NCBI GenBank assembly: GCA_006212015.1
Contig: SDAY01000001.1
Coordinates: 1-64,000, forward strand
Length of the DNA stretch: 64,000 nucleotides
From: Halothiobacillaceae bacterium
GTDB taxonomy: Bacteria > Pseudomonadota > Gammaproteobacteria > Halothiobacillales > Halothiobacillaceae
Reading direction: 5' to 3'
Shown here: in pieces, positions 20,432 to 30,684 of the stretch
How the letters are laid out: each line of letters opens with the position of its first letter
Position numbering within the stretch: the first letter of the stretch is position 1
The notes under the pieces: generated by a model
The model's database searches: none
What the model was told of the DNA's origin: nothing
Seen by the model: the letters and a program-made list of their open reading frames with translations, nothing else
Made by a program: the position numbers and the translations under genes

Positions 20432-21244
20432 ATGTCCATTCTCGTCACTCTCGGGGTCGGCATTCTGCTGATCGTTCTGGCCTTCCTGGGGCTGAATCGC
20501 CTGATTCGCCTTGGCGGGCGCCAAGCGGCTGTCATCATGGCCATTCTCACGGTCGGCTTTTACCTGCCGTTCGCGCTGATGAACTGGCCCGGCGCCGATG
20601 TGGTGGCCATCCACGTCGCTGTCTATTTGATCGTGGTCTTCATGCTGGGCATCCTCGCCTACCAGCGCGAGCAGCGGTTGCACGAACGCGGCAGCGGCAA
20701 GGGTTTTCGCTGGGGGCCAGGGCTGATCATCGGTTTCTTTGCCGTGATCATCGCGCTGGATGCCGTGTTCGTGACGGTGGCCACGGGCGGGCTCGACAGC
20801 CGCGTCAGTGCCTGGCTGCTGCCCAAGCCCAGGCAGGGGGACGCGATCAGCTCCTATTTCCCCGGCACGACGGCGCATGACTTCCAGAAGAAGGAGGCGT
20901 TGTACAACGACTACCTGCAGCGGGTGGAGCGGCAGAAAAAACGAGGCTGGGAGGTCGACTATGGCTGGTTGCGGGCACCCGTCAAAGGCCAGGCATCGAC
21001 CTTCCAGGTCAAGGCCGTGGATCGTCATGGCTCGCCGATCGCCGGCGCCGAGGTCTCCGCCCGGTTCCTGCGGCCCTCCAATCAGCGGGAGGACTTCAGC
21101 CTGAAGCTGCCCGAGGTCGCGGCCGGTGTGTATGCCACCGAGGCGACGCCGCCCCTGGCGGGGCTGTGGCAGGTCGTCATCCTGGTGAGCCGCGGCGAGG
21201 ACGTGCATGAGGTGCAGGCCTCGACCGATATCGGCGCGCCCTGA
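20432..21244 (+). CDS. ccoH: FixH/CcoH-family protein with N-terminal membrane extension
   Basis: The C-terminal part is CcoH/FixH: one helix (GLIIGFFAVIIALDAVFVTVATGG), then YNDYLQR and a periplasmic domain (VDRHGSPIAGAEVSARFLRP). CcoH is needed for stable cbb3 assembly. At 270 residues it is about 100 longer than a typical FixH because it begins with roughly three extra membrane helices (residues 1-75, for example ILLIVLAFLGLNRLIRLGG and YLIVVFMLGILAY). It lies between ccoG and ccoI, spaced 9 and 18 bases. Confidence 0.88.
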   Translation: MSILVTLGVGILLIVLAFLGLNRLIRLGGRQAAVIMAILTVGFYLPFALMNWPGADVVAIHVAVYLIVVFMLGILAYQREQRLHERGSGKGFRWGPGLIIGFFAVIIALDAVFVTVATGGLDSRVSAWLLPKPRQGDAISSYFPGTTAHDFQKKEALYNDYLQRVERQKKRGWEVDYGWLRAPVKGQASTFQVKAVDRHGSPIAGAEVSARFLRPSNQREDFSLKLPEVAAGVYATEATPPLAGLWQVVILVSRGEDVHEVQASTDIGAP

Positions 21245-21262
21245 TCGACCCTGATTGCCAAC

Positions 21263-23686
21263 ATGCCTGAATCCCACAAGCCCCCCGCCCAGGGGGAGTG
21301 CTTCCATTGCGGACTGCCCGTTCCACCCGGCGCCCACTATTCCGTCGTCATCGACGACCAGCCTCGGGCCATGTGTTGCCCCGGCTGTCAGGCGGTCGCG
21401 CAGGCCATCGTGGATGGCGGCATGTCGGACTATTACCGCTATCGCACGGAGGCCGCGCCCCAGGCGCATGAACTCGTTCCGCGCGAACTGGAAGGCCTGC
21501 GCCTGTACGATCGCGAGGCCTTGCAGCGCAGCTTCGTCACTGCGGACGGCGACCGGCGCGAGGCCGCCCTGATCCTCGAGGGCATCACCTGCGCGGCCTG
21601 CGTCTGGCTCAACGAGAAGCATGTCCGGGCGCTGCCGGGCGTGCTGGCCTTCCATATCAATTACGCGACCAAGCGTGCCCGGGTGCAGTGGGATGCAAGC
21701 CGTGTCCAGTTGAGCGACATCCTGCACGCCATCGCCGCGATCGGTTATCAGGCCCATCCCTTCGATGCGGGGCGGCAGGAGGCCGCGTTCAAGCGCGAGC
21801 GCTCGCAGGCCCTGCGCCGCGTCGGCGTGGCTGGCCTTGGGATGATGCAGGTGATGATGATGGCCATCGCCCTGTATTCCGGTGATTTCCACGGCATGGA
21901 CGAAGGTTTGCGCAGTTTCCTGCGTTGGGCCAGCCTGATCCTCACCCTGCCGGTGATGTTCTACAGCTCGCTGGGGTTCTTCACCTCGGCCTGGCGCGAC
22001 CTGCGCCAGAAGCGCCTGGGCATGGACCTGCCGGTGAGCATCACCCTGGCGCTCACCTTCGGCGCCAGCGCCTGGGCGACGGTGACAAGCAGCGGCGAGG
22101 TCTATTTCGACACCGTCACCATGTTCGCCTTCCTGCTCCTCGGCGGGCGCTATCTGGAAATGATCGCCCGGCACAAGGCGGGCGAGGCGGCCGAGGCGCT
22201 GGTCAAGTTGTTGCCCAATGTCGCGGCGCGCATCGAGGCGGATGGGGTTGAGCAGATGGTCGCGGTCATCGAGCTCCGGCCTGGCGACCATGTCCGCATC
22301 CGTCCGGGAGAGAGCATTCCCGCCGATGGCGTGGTGCTGGAAGGGCACAGCAGCGTGGACGAGTCGCTGCTCACCGGGGAGAGCCTGCCGAGCGGGCGCG
22401 GTCCGGGTGACATGCTGATCGGCGGCGCGGTGAATGTCGAAAGCCCGCTGCTGATGCGGGTCGAGAGGGTCGGCGAGGACACCGTCCTCTCCTCCATCCT
22501 GCGTCTGCTTGATCGCGCCCAGGCGGAAAAGCCGCGCATCGGGCAGCTCGCCGATCGTGCCGCGCACTGGTTCATCGTCGGCCTGCTGCTGGTCAGCGCC
22601 GTCGTGGCGCTGTGGTGGTGGTTCCATGAGCCTGCACGGGCCTTCTGGGTCAGCGTGGCCCTGCTGGCCGTCACCTGTCCCTGCGCGCTGGGCCTTGCGA
22701 CACCTGCCGCACTGACGGCCGCCACCGGCAACCTGACGCGGCTTGGTTTGCTTGTTACACGAGGGCATGCGCTGGAAACCCTGGCGCGTGCCACCCATGT
22801 GGTGTTCGACAAGACGGGCACGCTGACCGAGGGGCGGCTGTCGCTTGCGCGGATCCATCCCCTGGGGGGTGTCGGCGAAGCGGAGGCCCTGAGGCTGGCC
22901 GCCGCCCTGGAGCGCGCGTCGGAGCATCCCGTCGCTCGGGCCATCATGGCGCGGGCGGGCGAGGGCGTTGCGGCCGATGATGTGCATTCGCTCGCAGGTC
23001 AGGGACTTGAAGGCAGCGTGGATGGACGCCGCTATCGCATCGGTGTGGCGGAGTTCGCCGCCGCGCTATCCAGGGCGGCCTTGCCTGGGTCGCCCGAGGC
23101 GGCGGGTACGCTCGTCCTGCTGGCGGGTGAGCATGGCCCCCTGGCGTGGTTCGAGTTCCGCGATGCGCCGCGCGATGAGGCCGCCGGAGTCATCGCCGAC
23201 CTGCGCGGACTGGGGTTGAAGGTCACCCTGCTGAGCGGTGATCGGCGCGAGGAGGCTGAACGTGTTGCAGGCCTTCTCGGGATTTCATCCGCGCATGGCG
23301 GGATGCTGCCGCAAGACAAGCTCGATCACCTGCGCGGGCTTCAGGCCGAAGGCGATGTGGTGGTCATGGTGGGCGACGGGGTGAACGACGCGCCGGTGCT
23401 CGCGGGCGCGCAGACCTCGCTTGCCATGGGGGGCGGCACCCAGCTGGCGCAGGCCACGGCGGACATGATCCTGCTCTCGGAAAACCTGCGCCACATCCCC
23501 GCCGGGGTGCGGGTCGCCCGCAGGACCATGTCCATCATCCGGCAGAACCTTGCATGGGCCCTCGGCTATAACCTGATTGCCGTGCCTGCGGCGGCGGCGG
23601 GCTTCGTGCCGCCGTGGTTGGCGGCGATCGGCATGTCATTAAGTTCGCTTATTGTCGTATTGAATGCGCTGCGGTTGCGCGCGTGA
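21263..23686 (+). CDS. ccoI: Copper-transporting P-type ATPase CcoI
   Basis: P1B-type ATPase (FixI/CopA2-like) that exports copper for loading of the CcoN binuclear centre. The 807 residues begin with a Cys-rich metal-binding region (CFHCGLPV, MCCPGCQAV), then an HMA domain (GITCAACVWLNEKHV), eight predicted helices, the CPC ion motif (CPCALGLATP), the phosphorylation site DKTGTLTEG and the hinge GDGVNDAPVL. Gene order ccoG-H-I-S is conserved. Confidence 0.96.
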   Translation: MPESHKPPAQGECFHCGLPVPPGAHYSVVIDDQPRAMCCPGCQAVAQAIVDGGMSDYYRYRTEAAPQAHELVPRELEGLRLYDREALQRSFVTADGDRREAALILEGITCAACVWLNEKHVRALPGVLAFHINYATKRARVQWDASRVQLSDILHAIAAIGYQAHPFDAGRQEAAFKRERSQALRRVGVAGLGMMQVMMMAIALYSGDFHGMDEGLRSFLRWASLILTLPVMFYSSLGFFTSAWRDLRQKRLGMDLPVSITLALTFGASAWATVTSSGEVYFDTVTMFAFLLLGGRYLEMIARHKAGEAAEALVKLLPNVAARIEADGVEQMVAVIELRPGDHVRIRPGESIPADGVVLEGHSSVDESLLTGESLPSGRGPGDMLIGGAVNVESPLLMRVERVGEDTVLSSILRLLDRAQAEKPRIGQLADRAAHWFIVGLLLVSAVVALWWWFHEPARAFWVSVALLAVTCPCALGLATPAALTAATGNLTRLGLLVTRGHALETLARATHVVFDKTGTLTEGRLSLARIHPLGGVGEAEALRLAAALERASEHPVARAIMARAGEGVAADDVHSLAGQGLEGSVDGRRYRIGVAEFAAALSRAALPGSPEAAGTLVLLAGEHGPLAWFEFRDAPRDEAAGVIADLRGLGLKVTLLSGDRREEAERVAGLLGISSAHGGMLPQDKLDHLRGLQAEGDVVVMVGDGVNDAPVLAGAQTSLAMGGGTQLAQATADMILLSENLRHIPAGVRVARRTMSIIRQNLAWALGYNLIAVPAAAAGFVPPWLAAIGMSLSSLIVVLNALRLRA

Positions 23687-23726
23687 ATGGCGCGGAGTAA
23701 CTTGTTCGAATGAACCGGATGACACC

Positions 23727-23942
23727 GTGGATATTCTGTATTTCCTGATCCCGCTGAGCATGATTGTGATGGGGATCATGATATGGGCCGTGATCTGGAC
23801 CGTGCGTAGCGGCCAGTACGACGATCTTGAAGGGCCCGCGCATCGCATCCTCATGGATGACGATGATCCGCGCATTCCTCATCCGCCCAAGGCCAACGCT
23901 GCTGCTCCGGCTGAACGGCGGAATCCCGAATCAAAAGACTGA
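23727..23942 (+). CDS. ccoS: cbb3 oxidase maturation protein CcoS
   Basis: A small membrane protein required to put haem and copper cofactors into CcoN. The GTG start (VDILYFLIPLSMIVMG) gives 71 residues and is favoured over the track start, which adds a 21-residue soluble stretch not seen in CcoS. One N-terminal helix is followed by the family motif RSGQYDDLEGPAHRIL(M)DDD. It is followed after 17 bases by an unlisted micro-ORF. Confidence 0.9.
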   Translation: MDILYFLIPLSMIVMGIMIWAVIWTVRSGQYDDLEGPAHRILMDDDDPRIPHPPKANAAAPAERRNPESKD

Positions 23943-23959
23943 CAACAGGAGCTCCCGAC

Positions 23960-24058
23960 ATGGCGCAGTATTTCAACTTCCAGAATTTTGCCCTGACCTT
24001 CATTATCGGGCTGATCGCCTTTTCATGGTTCAGCTTCCTGAGCGTCATCTTTGCCTGA
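23960..24058 (+). CDS. 32-residue membrane micropeptide at the end of the cco cluster
   Basis: Too short for the ORF track. ATG at 23960 with an AGGAG site 8 bases upstream and a TGA at 24058, then a terminator 36 bases on. The peptide starts MAQYFNFQNF, runs into one strongly hydrophobic helix (ALTFIIGLIAFSWFSFLSVIF) and has no charged residue. Position, clean ribosome-binding site and terminator argue that it is translated. Pseudomonas cbb3 oxidases contain an accessory single-helix subunit, CcoM, of similar size; I see no sequence proof that this is the same protein, so the role is inferred. Confidence 0.6.
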   Translation: MAQYFNFQNFALTFIIGLIAFSWFSFLSVIFA

Positions 24059-24094
24059 AGCCGGGCTCAAGCCCAGGCAAGCCCTGCAATGAAG

Positions 24095-24120
24095 AAAGGC
24101 CCGCGATGCGGGCCTTATCT
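24095..24120. terminator. Bidirectional terminator between cco cluster and rpoH
   Basis: AAAGGCCCGC-GAT-GCGGGCCTTAT. The stem is perfect and flanked by A's on the left and T-rich sequence on the right, so it can end both the plus-strand cco message and the minus-strand rpoH message, which converge here. Confidence 0.85.
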
Positions 24121-24152
24121 GTTGGCGACGAAGCAGTGACGGCTGCCGGGGT

Positions 24153-25007
<855 letters not shown>

Positions 25008-25039
25008 GGATGGGGCTCCTTGGCGTGATGCGTCTAAAT

Positions 25040-25066
25040 TTAGCACTCGTCGGGTTTGAGTGCTAA
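25040..25066 (-). promoter_or_regulatory. CIRCE operator (HrcA-binding inverted repeat) upstream of rpoH
   Basis: TTAGCACTC-N9-GAGTGCTAA, a perfect match to the CIRCE consensus with the standard 9-base spacer, ending 33 bases before the rpoH ATG. HrcA is the known repressor of CIRCE sites. A possible promoter, TTAGCA-18 bases-TAAATT, overlaps it on the minus strand. hrcA itself is not in the window. Confidence 0.9.
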
Positions 25067-25117
25067 CGCAGGCCAAGGTTCCCGTTTCCGTTCGCGGGAA
25101 GAATGACGGTCCGAAGA

Positions 25118-26056
25118 TCAGGTCGGTCGAATGCGGCGGATTTGCAGGGCACTGGCGAGCCAGGCGGCCGTGATGCCGAGTATCACGCCGACGGGGATGA
25201 GCAGGAGCAGCATGTTGGGCAGGGTGTCCTGGATCCCCATGTCCCAGCCATGCCGTGCGGCGGCTTCCACCAGCATGCGCATGGCCAGCATGGATAGCAG
25301 CAGGCTGAGCAGGGTGCCACCAAGCCCCAGCACTGCGCCGCTGTAGAGCAGGGGGCGGCGGATGAAGGCATGGGTCGCGCCGATCAGCTGGAGCAGGCGA
25401 ACCTCGTGCGCGCGTCGCTCGAGCTCGAGCCGGATGGTGTTGCCCATCGTGATCGCGAGCGCCGGGGCGAGGATGGCGAGAAAGATCATGGTCAGCTGTT
25501 CGCCCGCGCTGATCAGGCCCCGCAGGCGCTCCACGGCCTCGGAGTCCATGCGTGCAGTCTCGACCTCGGGCAGGGCGGCAAGATGATCGCGCAGGGCATC
25601 CAGGCCCTTCATGTCGGCGGGATGGATCTCGATGACGGCGGGAAGGGGGTTGTTCTTGATTTCACTCAGCAGGCCGTCAATCGCGTGGGTTTGCGCAAGT
25701 TGTTCCAGGCCCTTCTCGGGGGTGATCAGGCGGGCATCGGCAATGGCCGGGTCGTTCTTGAGCCGGGTCAGCAGTGCCCGGCCTTCGGCCTCGTCGACCG
25801 AGGGCTTGAGGTAGAGCTGGAGCAGGGCGGCTTCATTCGACCAGCCGGCCAGGCCGATGCGCGCGCTGTGCAGGGTGGCGAGCAGGGTCATGGGAATGGT
25901 CAGGCTGGCGGCAATCACCAGCATGCTCAGCAGGCTGCCGAGGGGGCGCCTGGCCAGGCGACGCAGGGCGTCGCGCAGACTCTCGCCATGATGGGTCAGC
26001 CAGGCGCCGAGGCGCACGCTGCCGCTGTGGCCGCGCTGGGCCTGTCGGGCGTCCAT
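25118..26056 (-). CDS. ftsX: Cell division protein FtsX
   Basis: Membrane half of the FtsEX complex, which activates septal peptidoglycan amidases. The 312 residues show an N-terminal cytoplasmic arm, a first helix (about 44-64), a periplasmic loop (LQLYLKPSVDEAEGRALLTRL...VEIHPADM) and three more helices in the conserved FtsX domain (RLELERRAHEVRLLQLIGATHAFIRRP). Its start overlaps the ftsE stop by 1 base. Confidence 0.95.
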   Translation of the reverse strand: MDARQAQRGHSGSVRLGAWLTHHGESLRDALRRLARRPLGSLLSMLVIAASLTIPMTLLATLHSARIGLAGWSNEAALLQLYLKPSVDEAEGRALLTRLKNDPAIADARLITPEKGLEQLAQTHAIDGLLSEIKNNPLPAVIEIHPADMKGLDALRDHLAALPEVETARMDSEAVERLRGLISAGEQLTMIFLAILAPALAITMGNTIRLELERRAHEVRLLQLIGATHAFIRRPLLYSGAVLGLGGTLLSLLLSMLAMRMLVEAAARHGWDMGIQDTLPNMLLLLIPVGVILGITAAWLASALQIRRIRPT

Positions 26057-26718
26057 CAGGCGTTTTCCAAGTGCATCCGGCCCTCGCGCAGGGTCAGGCG
26101 CGGGGCATCGAACTGGCTGATGAGACCCAGTGCATGGGTGGCGATCAGCATGGTGACCCCGGCGGCATTGAATTCGGTGAAGATGCGCATGATGTCGAGC
26201 GCGAGTTCCGGGTCCAGATTGCCGGTCGGCTCATCCGCCAGGACGATTGAGGGCTTGGCGACCAGGGCCCGCGCGATGTTGACGCGCTGCTGCTCGCCGC
26301 CCGAGAGTTCCATGGGGCGTGCCTTCTCCCGATCGAGCAGGCCGACCTTGTCGAGCGCGGCCCGCACGCGGCGCGCGGTTTCCTCGCGCGGATAGTGCTG
26401 GATGCGCAGGGGCAGGGCGACATTGTCGAATACGCTCAACTCGTCCAGCAGGTTCGGATTCTGGAAGATCAGGCCGATGCGCCGCCGGAACTGCGGTATG
26501 CGCCACGCGGCGAGCCGGCCGATGTCCGTGCCGTTGATCAGCACCTTGCCGCTGGTGGGGCGCTCGATCTGCGGGATCAGCCTGAGCAGGGTGCTCTTGC
26601 CCGCCCCGGAGGGGCCGGTCAGGAAGACCATGCGCCCGGCCGGCAAGCGAAAGCTCACATCCTTCAGGGCCGTCTGGTCATTCGGATAGGCCTTGCTGAC
26701 ACGCTCGAACTGGATCAC
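26056..26718 (-). CDS. ftsE: Cell division ATP-binding protein FtsE
   Basis: ABC-type ATPase partner of FtsX. The 220 residues carry Walker A (GPSGAGKST), the Q-loop, the signature [15 protein letters not shown] and Walker B ([13 protein letters not shown]). It overlaps ftsX by 1 base and follows ftsY after 12 bases. Confidence 0.96.
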   Translation of the reverse strand: MIQFERVSKAYPNDQTALKDVSFRLPAGRMVFLTGPSGAGKSTLLRLIPQIERPTSGKVLINGTDIGRLAAWRIPQFRRRIGLIFQNPNLLDELSVFDNVALPLRIQHYPREETARRVRAALDKVGLLDREKARPMELSGGEQQRVNIARALVAKPSIVLADEPTGNLDPELALDIMRIFTEFNAAGVTMLIATHALGLISQFDAPRLTLREGRMHLENA

Positions 26719-26730
26719 GGCGGGCCTCGG

Positions 26731-27921
26731 TCAGGACTCATGGTCGAGCAGTGCGTCGACGAACTCACGCGCAACGAAGGGCCGCAGGTCCTCGGCCTTC
26801 TCGCCCACGCCGATGAAGCGGATGGGCAGCCCCAGCTTGCGGGTGATGGCGAACAGGATGCCGCCCTTGGCGGTGCCATCGAGCTTGGTCACGGCCAGTC
26901 CGGTCACGCCGAGCGCCTGATTGAACTGCACGGCCTGGTTGAGCGCGTTCTGCCCGATGCTCGCGTCCAGCACCAGCAGCACCTCGTGCGGGGCCTCGGG
27001 GTCGAGCTTGGCCAGCACCCGCTTGACCTTCTTGACCTCCTCCATCAAGCCGCCCTGGGTGTGCAGGCGGCCGGCGGTGTCGGCGATCAGCACGTCCATG
27101 CCGCGCGCCCTGGCCGCCTGCAGGGCGTCGAACACCACCCCGGCGGAATCGGCGCCCTGGCCCTGGGCGATCACCGGCACCCCGGTGCGCTCGCCCCAGG
27201 CCTGCAGCTGCTCGACCGCGGCGGCGCGGAAGGTGTCCCCGGCGGCGAGCATGACCTTGTGGCCTTCCCGCGACAGGCGCTGGCCCAGCTTGCCGATGGT
27301 GGTGGTCTTGCCCGCGCCGTTGATGCCGACCACGAGGATCACATGCGGCCTCCTGGTCGTGTCGATGAGCAGCGGCTGTTCGGCGGGCGTGAGCAGGCGC
27401 ACCATGTGCTCGTAGAGGGCCTCAAGCAGGGCCTCGGGGGCCTTCAGTTCCTTGCGGGAGACGCGCCGGGTCAGGTCCGCGATGATCTCCTGCGTGGTCT
27501 CCATGCCCACGTCGGCCAGCAGCAGGCGGGTCTCGATGTCCTCCAGCAGCTCGTCGTCGATCTGCTTCTTGCCGAGCACGAGGCTGGCCAGTCCCTCGGT
27601 CAGGCCTTCGCGGGTGCGCGCGAGCTTGCTGCGCAGGCTGGCCCACAGGCCGGGCGCTTCGGGTTCGGGACGGGCGGGTTCCGAGGGGGCGGGCGCCACG
27701 TCGGGCGGCGGTTCGATCACCGCGACTTCGGTGATGCCCTGTTCGGCCTCGGCCTCGGCGGTCGCGGTCGCGGCGATTTCCCGCTCAAGTTCAGGGGGTA
27801 GCGCGGGCGCCTCGTAGACGGGTTCTTCGACGGCCTGTTGCGGCGCGTTTTCCGCAATTTCGGCCGGCTCGGCCTGGGGGGCGGTGTCTTCGCGTTTGAA
27901 ACGGCGCAGGAAACCAAACAT
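26731..27921 (-). CDS. ftsY: Signal recognition particle receptor FtsY
   Basis: SRP receptor GTPase that delivers nascent membrane proteins to the translocon. The start [12 protein letters not shown] (27921) is preferred over a start six codons earlier because the amphipathic N-terminus is typical. The 396 residues comprise an acidic, Pro/Glu-rich A region (about 10-95) and the NG domain with G1 [28 protein letters not shown]3 DTAGR and G4 [10 protein letters not shown]. First gene of ftsY-ftsE-ftsX. Confidence 0.96.
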   Translation of the reverse strand: MFGFLRRFKREDTAPQAEPAEIAENAPQQAVEEPVYEAPALPPELEREIAATATAEAEAEQGITEVAVIEPPPDVAPAPSEPARPEPEAPGLWASLRSKLARTREGLTEGLASLVLGKKQIDDELLEDIETRLLLADVGMETTQEIIADLTRRVSRKELKAPEALLEALYEHMVRLLTPAEQPLLIDTTRRPHVILVVGINGAGKTTTIGKLGQRLSREGHKVMLAAGDTFRAAAVEQLQAWGERTGVPVIAQGQGADSAGVVFDALQAARARGMDVLIADTAGRLHTQGGLMEEVKKVKRVLAKLDPEAPHEVLLVLDASIGQNALNQAVQFNQALGVTGLAVTKLDGTAKGGILFAITRKLGLPIRFIGVGEKAEDLRPFVAREFVDALLDHES

Positions 27922-28004
27922 GAAATGATCTTGTCGCACGGTGGGATCGATGACCGTATCGTATCATCCACTCACTCATTGATTCGAAGTTTCACGGAGC
28001 CCTC

Positions 28005-29381
28005 ATGTCACGATGGATCATGCTCTGCGCCGGTCTGCTCTGCCTTCAGGCGAGCCAGGCCGCGCCTGTCGTTTCCGAGGAACACTTGCCGAACGGCCTG
28101 CGGATCCTGGTGCAGGAAGACCATCGCGCCCCGGTGGTGACCACCCAGGTCTGGTACAAGGTCGGGTCGAGCGACGAGCCCGGTGGGCTGACCGGCATCT
28201 CCCACATGCTCGAACACATGATGTTCAAGGGCACGAGCAGGCTTCCGCCCGGCAAGTTTTCCGAGATCATCGCCGAGCGGGGCGGGCAGGAGAACGCCTT
28301 CACCAGCCGGGATTACACCGCCTATTTCCAGACCCTGGCGAAGGAGCACCTGGAGGTTTCCTTCCGGCTGGAGGCCGACCGGATGCGCAATCTGTTGTTG
28401 CGCGAGCAGGACTTCGTCAAGGAGGTCGAGGTGGTCAAGGAGGAACGCCGCATGCGCACCGATGACGACCCCAATGCCCGACTTTACGAGCAGTTCCAGG
28501 CCATGGCCTACCTCAATGGCGGCTATCACCATCCGATCATCGGCTGGATGGACGACATTGAGCGCATGAAGGCGAGCGACCTGCGCGACTGGTATCGCGC
28601 CCATTACGCGCCCAACAACGCCACCCTGGTGGTGGTCGGGGATGTGAGGCCCGCCGAAGTGAAGGCCTTGGCGAGCAGGTACTTTGGCCCGCTCAAGCCC
28701 TTCGAGTTTGCCGGGCGCGAGCGTCGCAACGCGCTTGCGCAGGCGGGCGAGCGGCGCATGGTGCTGCGCGCGCCCGCCAAGCTGCCGTCCCTGCTGATGG
28801 GGTATCGCGCGCCCGTGCTGATGGATGACGTGCCGGCATGGGAGCCGTACGCGCTGGAGGTGCTGGCCGGCGTCCTCGATGGCGGCCAGAGTGCCCGCCT
28901 GCAGCAGCGGCTGGTGCGTGAGTCGCGTCTGGCCGGTGAGGTCGGTGCGGGTTACAGCGCGGATAGCCGCCTGAGCGAACTGTTCATGTTCTCCGCCGTG
29001 CCTTCGGAGGGGGTCGCTGTCGACCAGCTCGAACAGGCCCTGCGCCAGGAGGTCGCCCGTCTTCGTGATGAACCGGTCGCTGCCGATGAACTGGCGCGGG
29101 TCAAGGCCCAGGTCATTGCCGCCGAGGTCTACGGGCGCGATTCGGTCTTCTACCAGGCCATGCGTCTCGGGGCGTATGAAACCGTCGGCCTCGGCTGGAA
29201 GCGGCTGGATGAGCTGGTGCCGGGCATCGAGGCGGTGACCGCCGAACAGGTGCAGGCCGTGGTGCGCAAGTACCTGGTCGATGACCGCCTGACGGTGGCG
29301 GTGCTCGACCCCTCGCCACTGGAGCCGGGGCAAGGGATGCCACGCTCGCAAGGCATGGGAGGGGCTCAGCATGTTCGCTAA
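28005..29381 (+). CDS. M16 family zinc metallopeptidase (catalytic partner)
   Basis: Periplasmic M16 (pitrilysin/processing-peptidase) protease. The 458 residues start with a signal peptide (cleavage after LQASQA) and contain the inverted zinc motif HMLEH within GISHMLEHMMFKGT plus the downstream Glu region (VVKEERRMRTDDDP). The next gene encodes a second M16 subunit lacking this motif; such pairs form heterodimers. The two genes overlap by 11 bases. Substrate unknown. Confidence 0.93.
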   Translation: MSRWIMLCAGLLCLQASQAAPVVSEEHLPNGLRILVQEDHRAPVVTTQVWYKVGSSDEPGGLTGISHMLEHMMFKGTSRLPPGKFSEIIAERGGQENAFTSRDYTAYFQTLAKEHLEVSFRLEADRMRNLLLREQDFVKEVEVVKEERRMRTDDDPNARLYEQFQAMAYLNGGYHHPIIGWMDDIERMKASDLRDWYRAHYAPNNATLVVVGDVRPAEVKALASRYFGPLKPFEFAGRERRNALAQAGERRMVLRAPAKLPSLLMGYRAPVLMDDVPAWEPYALEVLAGVLDGGQSARLQQRLVRESRLAGEVGAGYSADSRLSELFMFSAVPSEGVAVDQLEQALRQEVARLRDEPVAADELARVKAQVIAAEVYGRDSVFYQAMRLGAYETVGLGWKRLDELVPGIEAVTAEQVQAVVRKYLVDDRLTVAVLDPSPLEPGQGMPRSQGMGGAQHVR

Positions 29382-30684
29382 TCTTCTGCGCGGATTGTTT
29401 GCGCTGTTGATCGCAGCCCCGGCCTGGGCCGGTCCGCCGATCCAGCATTGGGAGACCGGCAACGGTGCGCGCGTGCTGTTCGTCGAAGCCCGCGACCTGC
29501 CGATGCTCGATGTGCGGGTGAGCTTCGATGCGGGAAGCGCACGCGATGGCGAGATCCATGGTCTGGCGAGCCTGACCGCGGACCTGCTGGATCAGGGCAT
29601 CGTTCTTGAAGGGGGCGAGAAGGACGCCCAGGCCGTGGCCGAGGCCTTCGAGAACATCGGCGCCCGCTTTGGCGCCTCGGTCACTCAGGATGCCGTCACC
29701 CTCAGTCTGCGCAGCCTGATCGATCCGGCCCGACTGGACCCGGCGCTCGCCACCTTCACTGCGGTGATGGCCCAGCCGCGCCTTGCCGAGGACGACTTCA
29801 CCCGCGAGCGCGAGCGCGTGCTGCTCGGCCTCAAGGCGGGCGAGCAGCAGCCGGGCGAGGTCGCCAGACGTGCGTTCTACAAGGCGCTGTATGGCGCGCA
29901 CCCCTACGCCTTCCCGCCGGAGGGCGAGGCCGACAATGTGAAGGCCATGACGGCGGGTCAGGTGCGCGACTTCCACAAGCGTCACTACGTGGCCGCCGGC
30001 ATGGTCATCGTGCTGGCCGGCGACCTGGGTCGCGAACAGGCGGAAAGGCTGGCCGAGCGCCTCGCCTCCGCCCTGCCCAGGGGCGAGGCGTTGCCGGCCC
30101 TGCCGCCGGTTCCGGAGTTGCGCGAGGGCAAGACCCTCCGCATCCCCTTCCCGTCCACCCAGGCCACCATCATGGCGGGCCAGCCCGGCATGGCGCGCAT
30201 CGACCCGGACTATTTCCCGCTCTACGTCGGCAACCATGTCCTGGGCGGCAGCGGTTTCTCGTCGCGCCTGATGGAGGAGATCCGCGAGAAGCGCGGACTG
30301 GCCTACAGCGTGTACAGCCAGCTCATGCCGATGGCCGTGCCGGGGCCGTTCCTGATGGGCATGCAGACCAGGCTGGATCAGGCCGCGCAGTCCGAGCGGC
30401 TGCTGCGCGAGAATCTGGAGCGCTTCGTCAAGGACGGGCCGACGGAGGCCGAGCTGGACCACGCGAAGAAGAACATCGTCGGCGGCTTCCCGCTACGGCT
30501 GGACAGTAACAAGGACATTGCCGATTGGCTGTCGGTCATGGGCGTCTACCGTCTGCCGCTGGATTTCCTCGACCGTTATCCCGAACAGGTCAAGGCCACC
30601 AGCGTGGCGAGCATCCGCGATGCGTGGCAGCGCCGCATCCATCCCGACCGGCTCGTCATGGTGATCGTGGGTGGCAAGGAATAG
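29371..30684 (+). CDS. M16 family peptidase-like protein (non-catalytic partner)
   Basis: The 437-residue second half of an M16 pair, with a signal peptide (ending AWA) and the M16 fold (GLASLTADLLDQGIV, FHKRHYVAAGMVIVLAGDLG). The HxxEH zinc motif is replaced, so it is probably not catalytic. The Arg/Tyr substrate-binding stretch (REKRGLAYSVYSQ) typical of non-catalytic M16 partners is retained. Confidence 0.92.
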   Translation: MFANLLRGLFALLIAAPAWAGPPIQHWETGNGARVLFVEARDLPMLDVRVSFDAGSARDGEIHGLASLTADLLDQGIVLEGGEKDAQAVAEAFENIGARFGASVTQDAVTLSLRSLIDPARLDPALATFTAVMAQPRLAEDDFTRERERVLLGLKAGEQQPGEVARRAFYKALYGAHPYAFPPEGEADNVKAMTAGQVRDFHKRHYVAAGMVIVLAGDLGREQAERLAERLASALPRGEALPALPPVPELREGKTLRIPFPSTQATIMAGQPGMARIDPDYFPLYVGNHVLGGSGFSSRLMEEIREKRGLAYSVYSQLMPMAVPGPFLMGMQTRLDQAAQSERLLRENLERFVKDGPTEAELDHAKKNIVGGFPLRLDSNKDIADWLSVMGVYRLPLDFLDRYPEQVKATSVASIRDAWQRRIHPDRLVMVIVGGKE

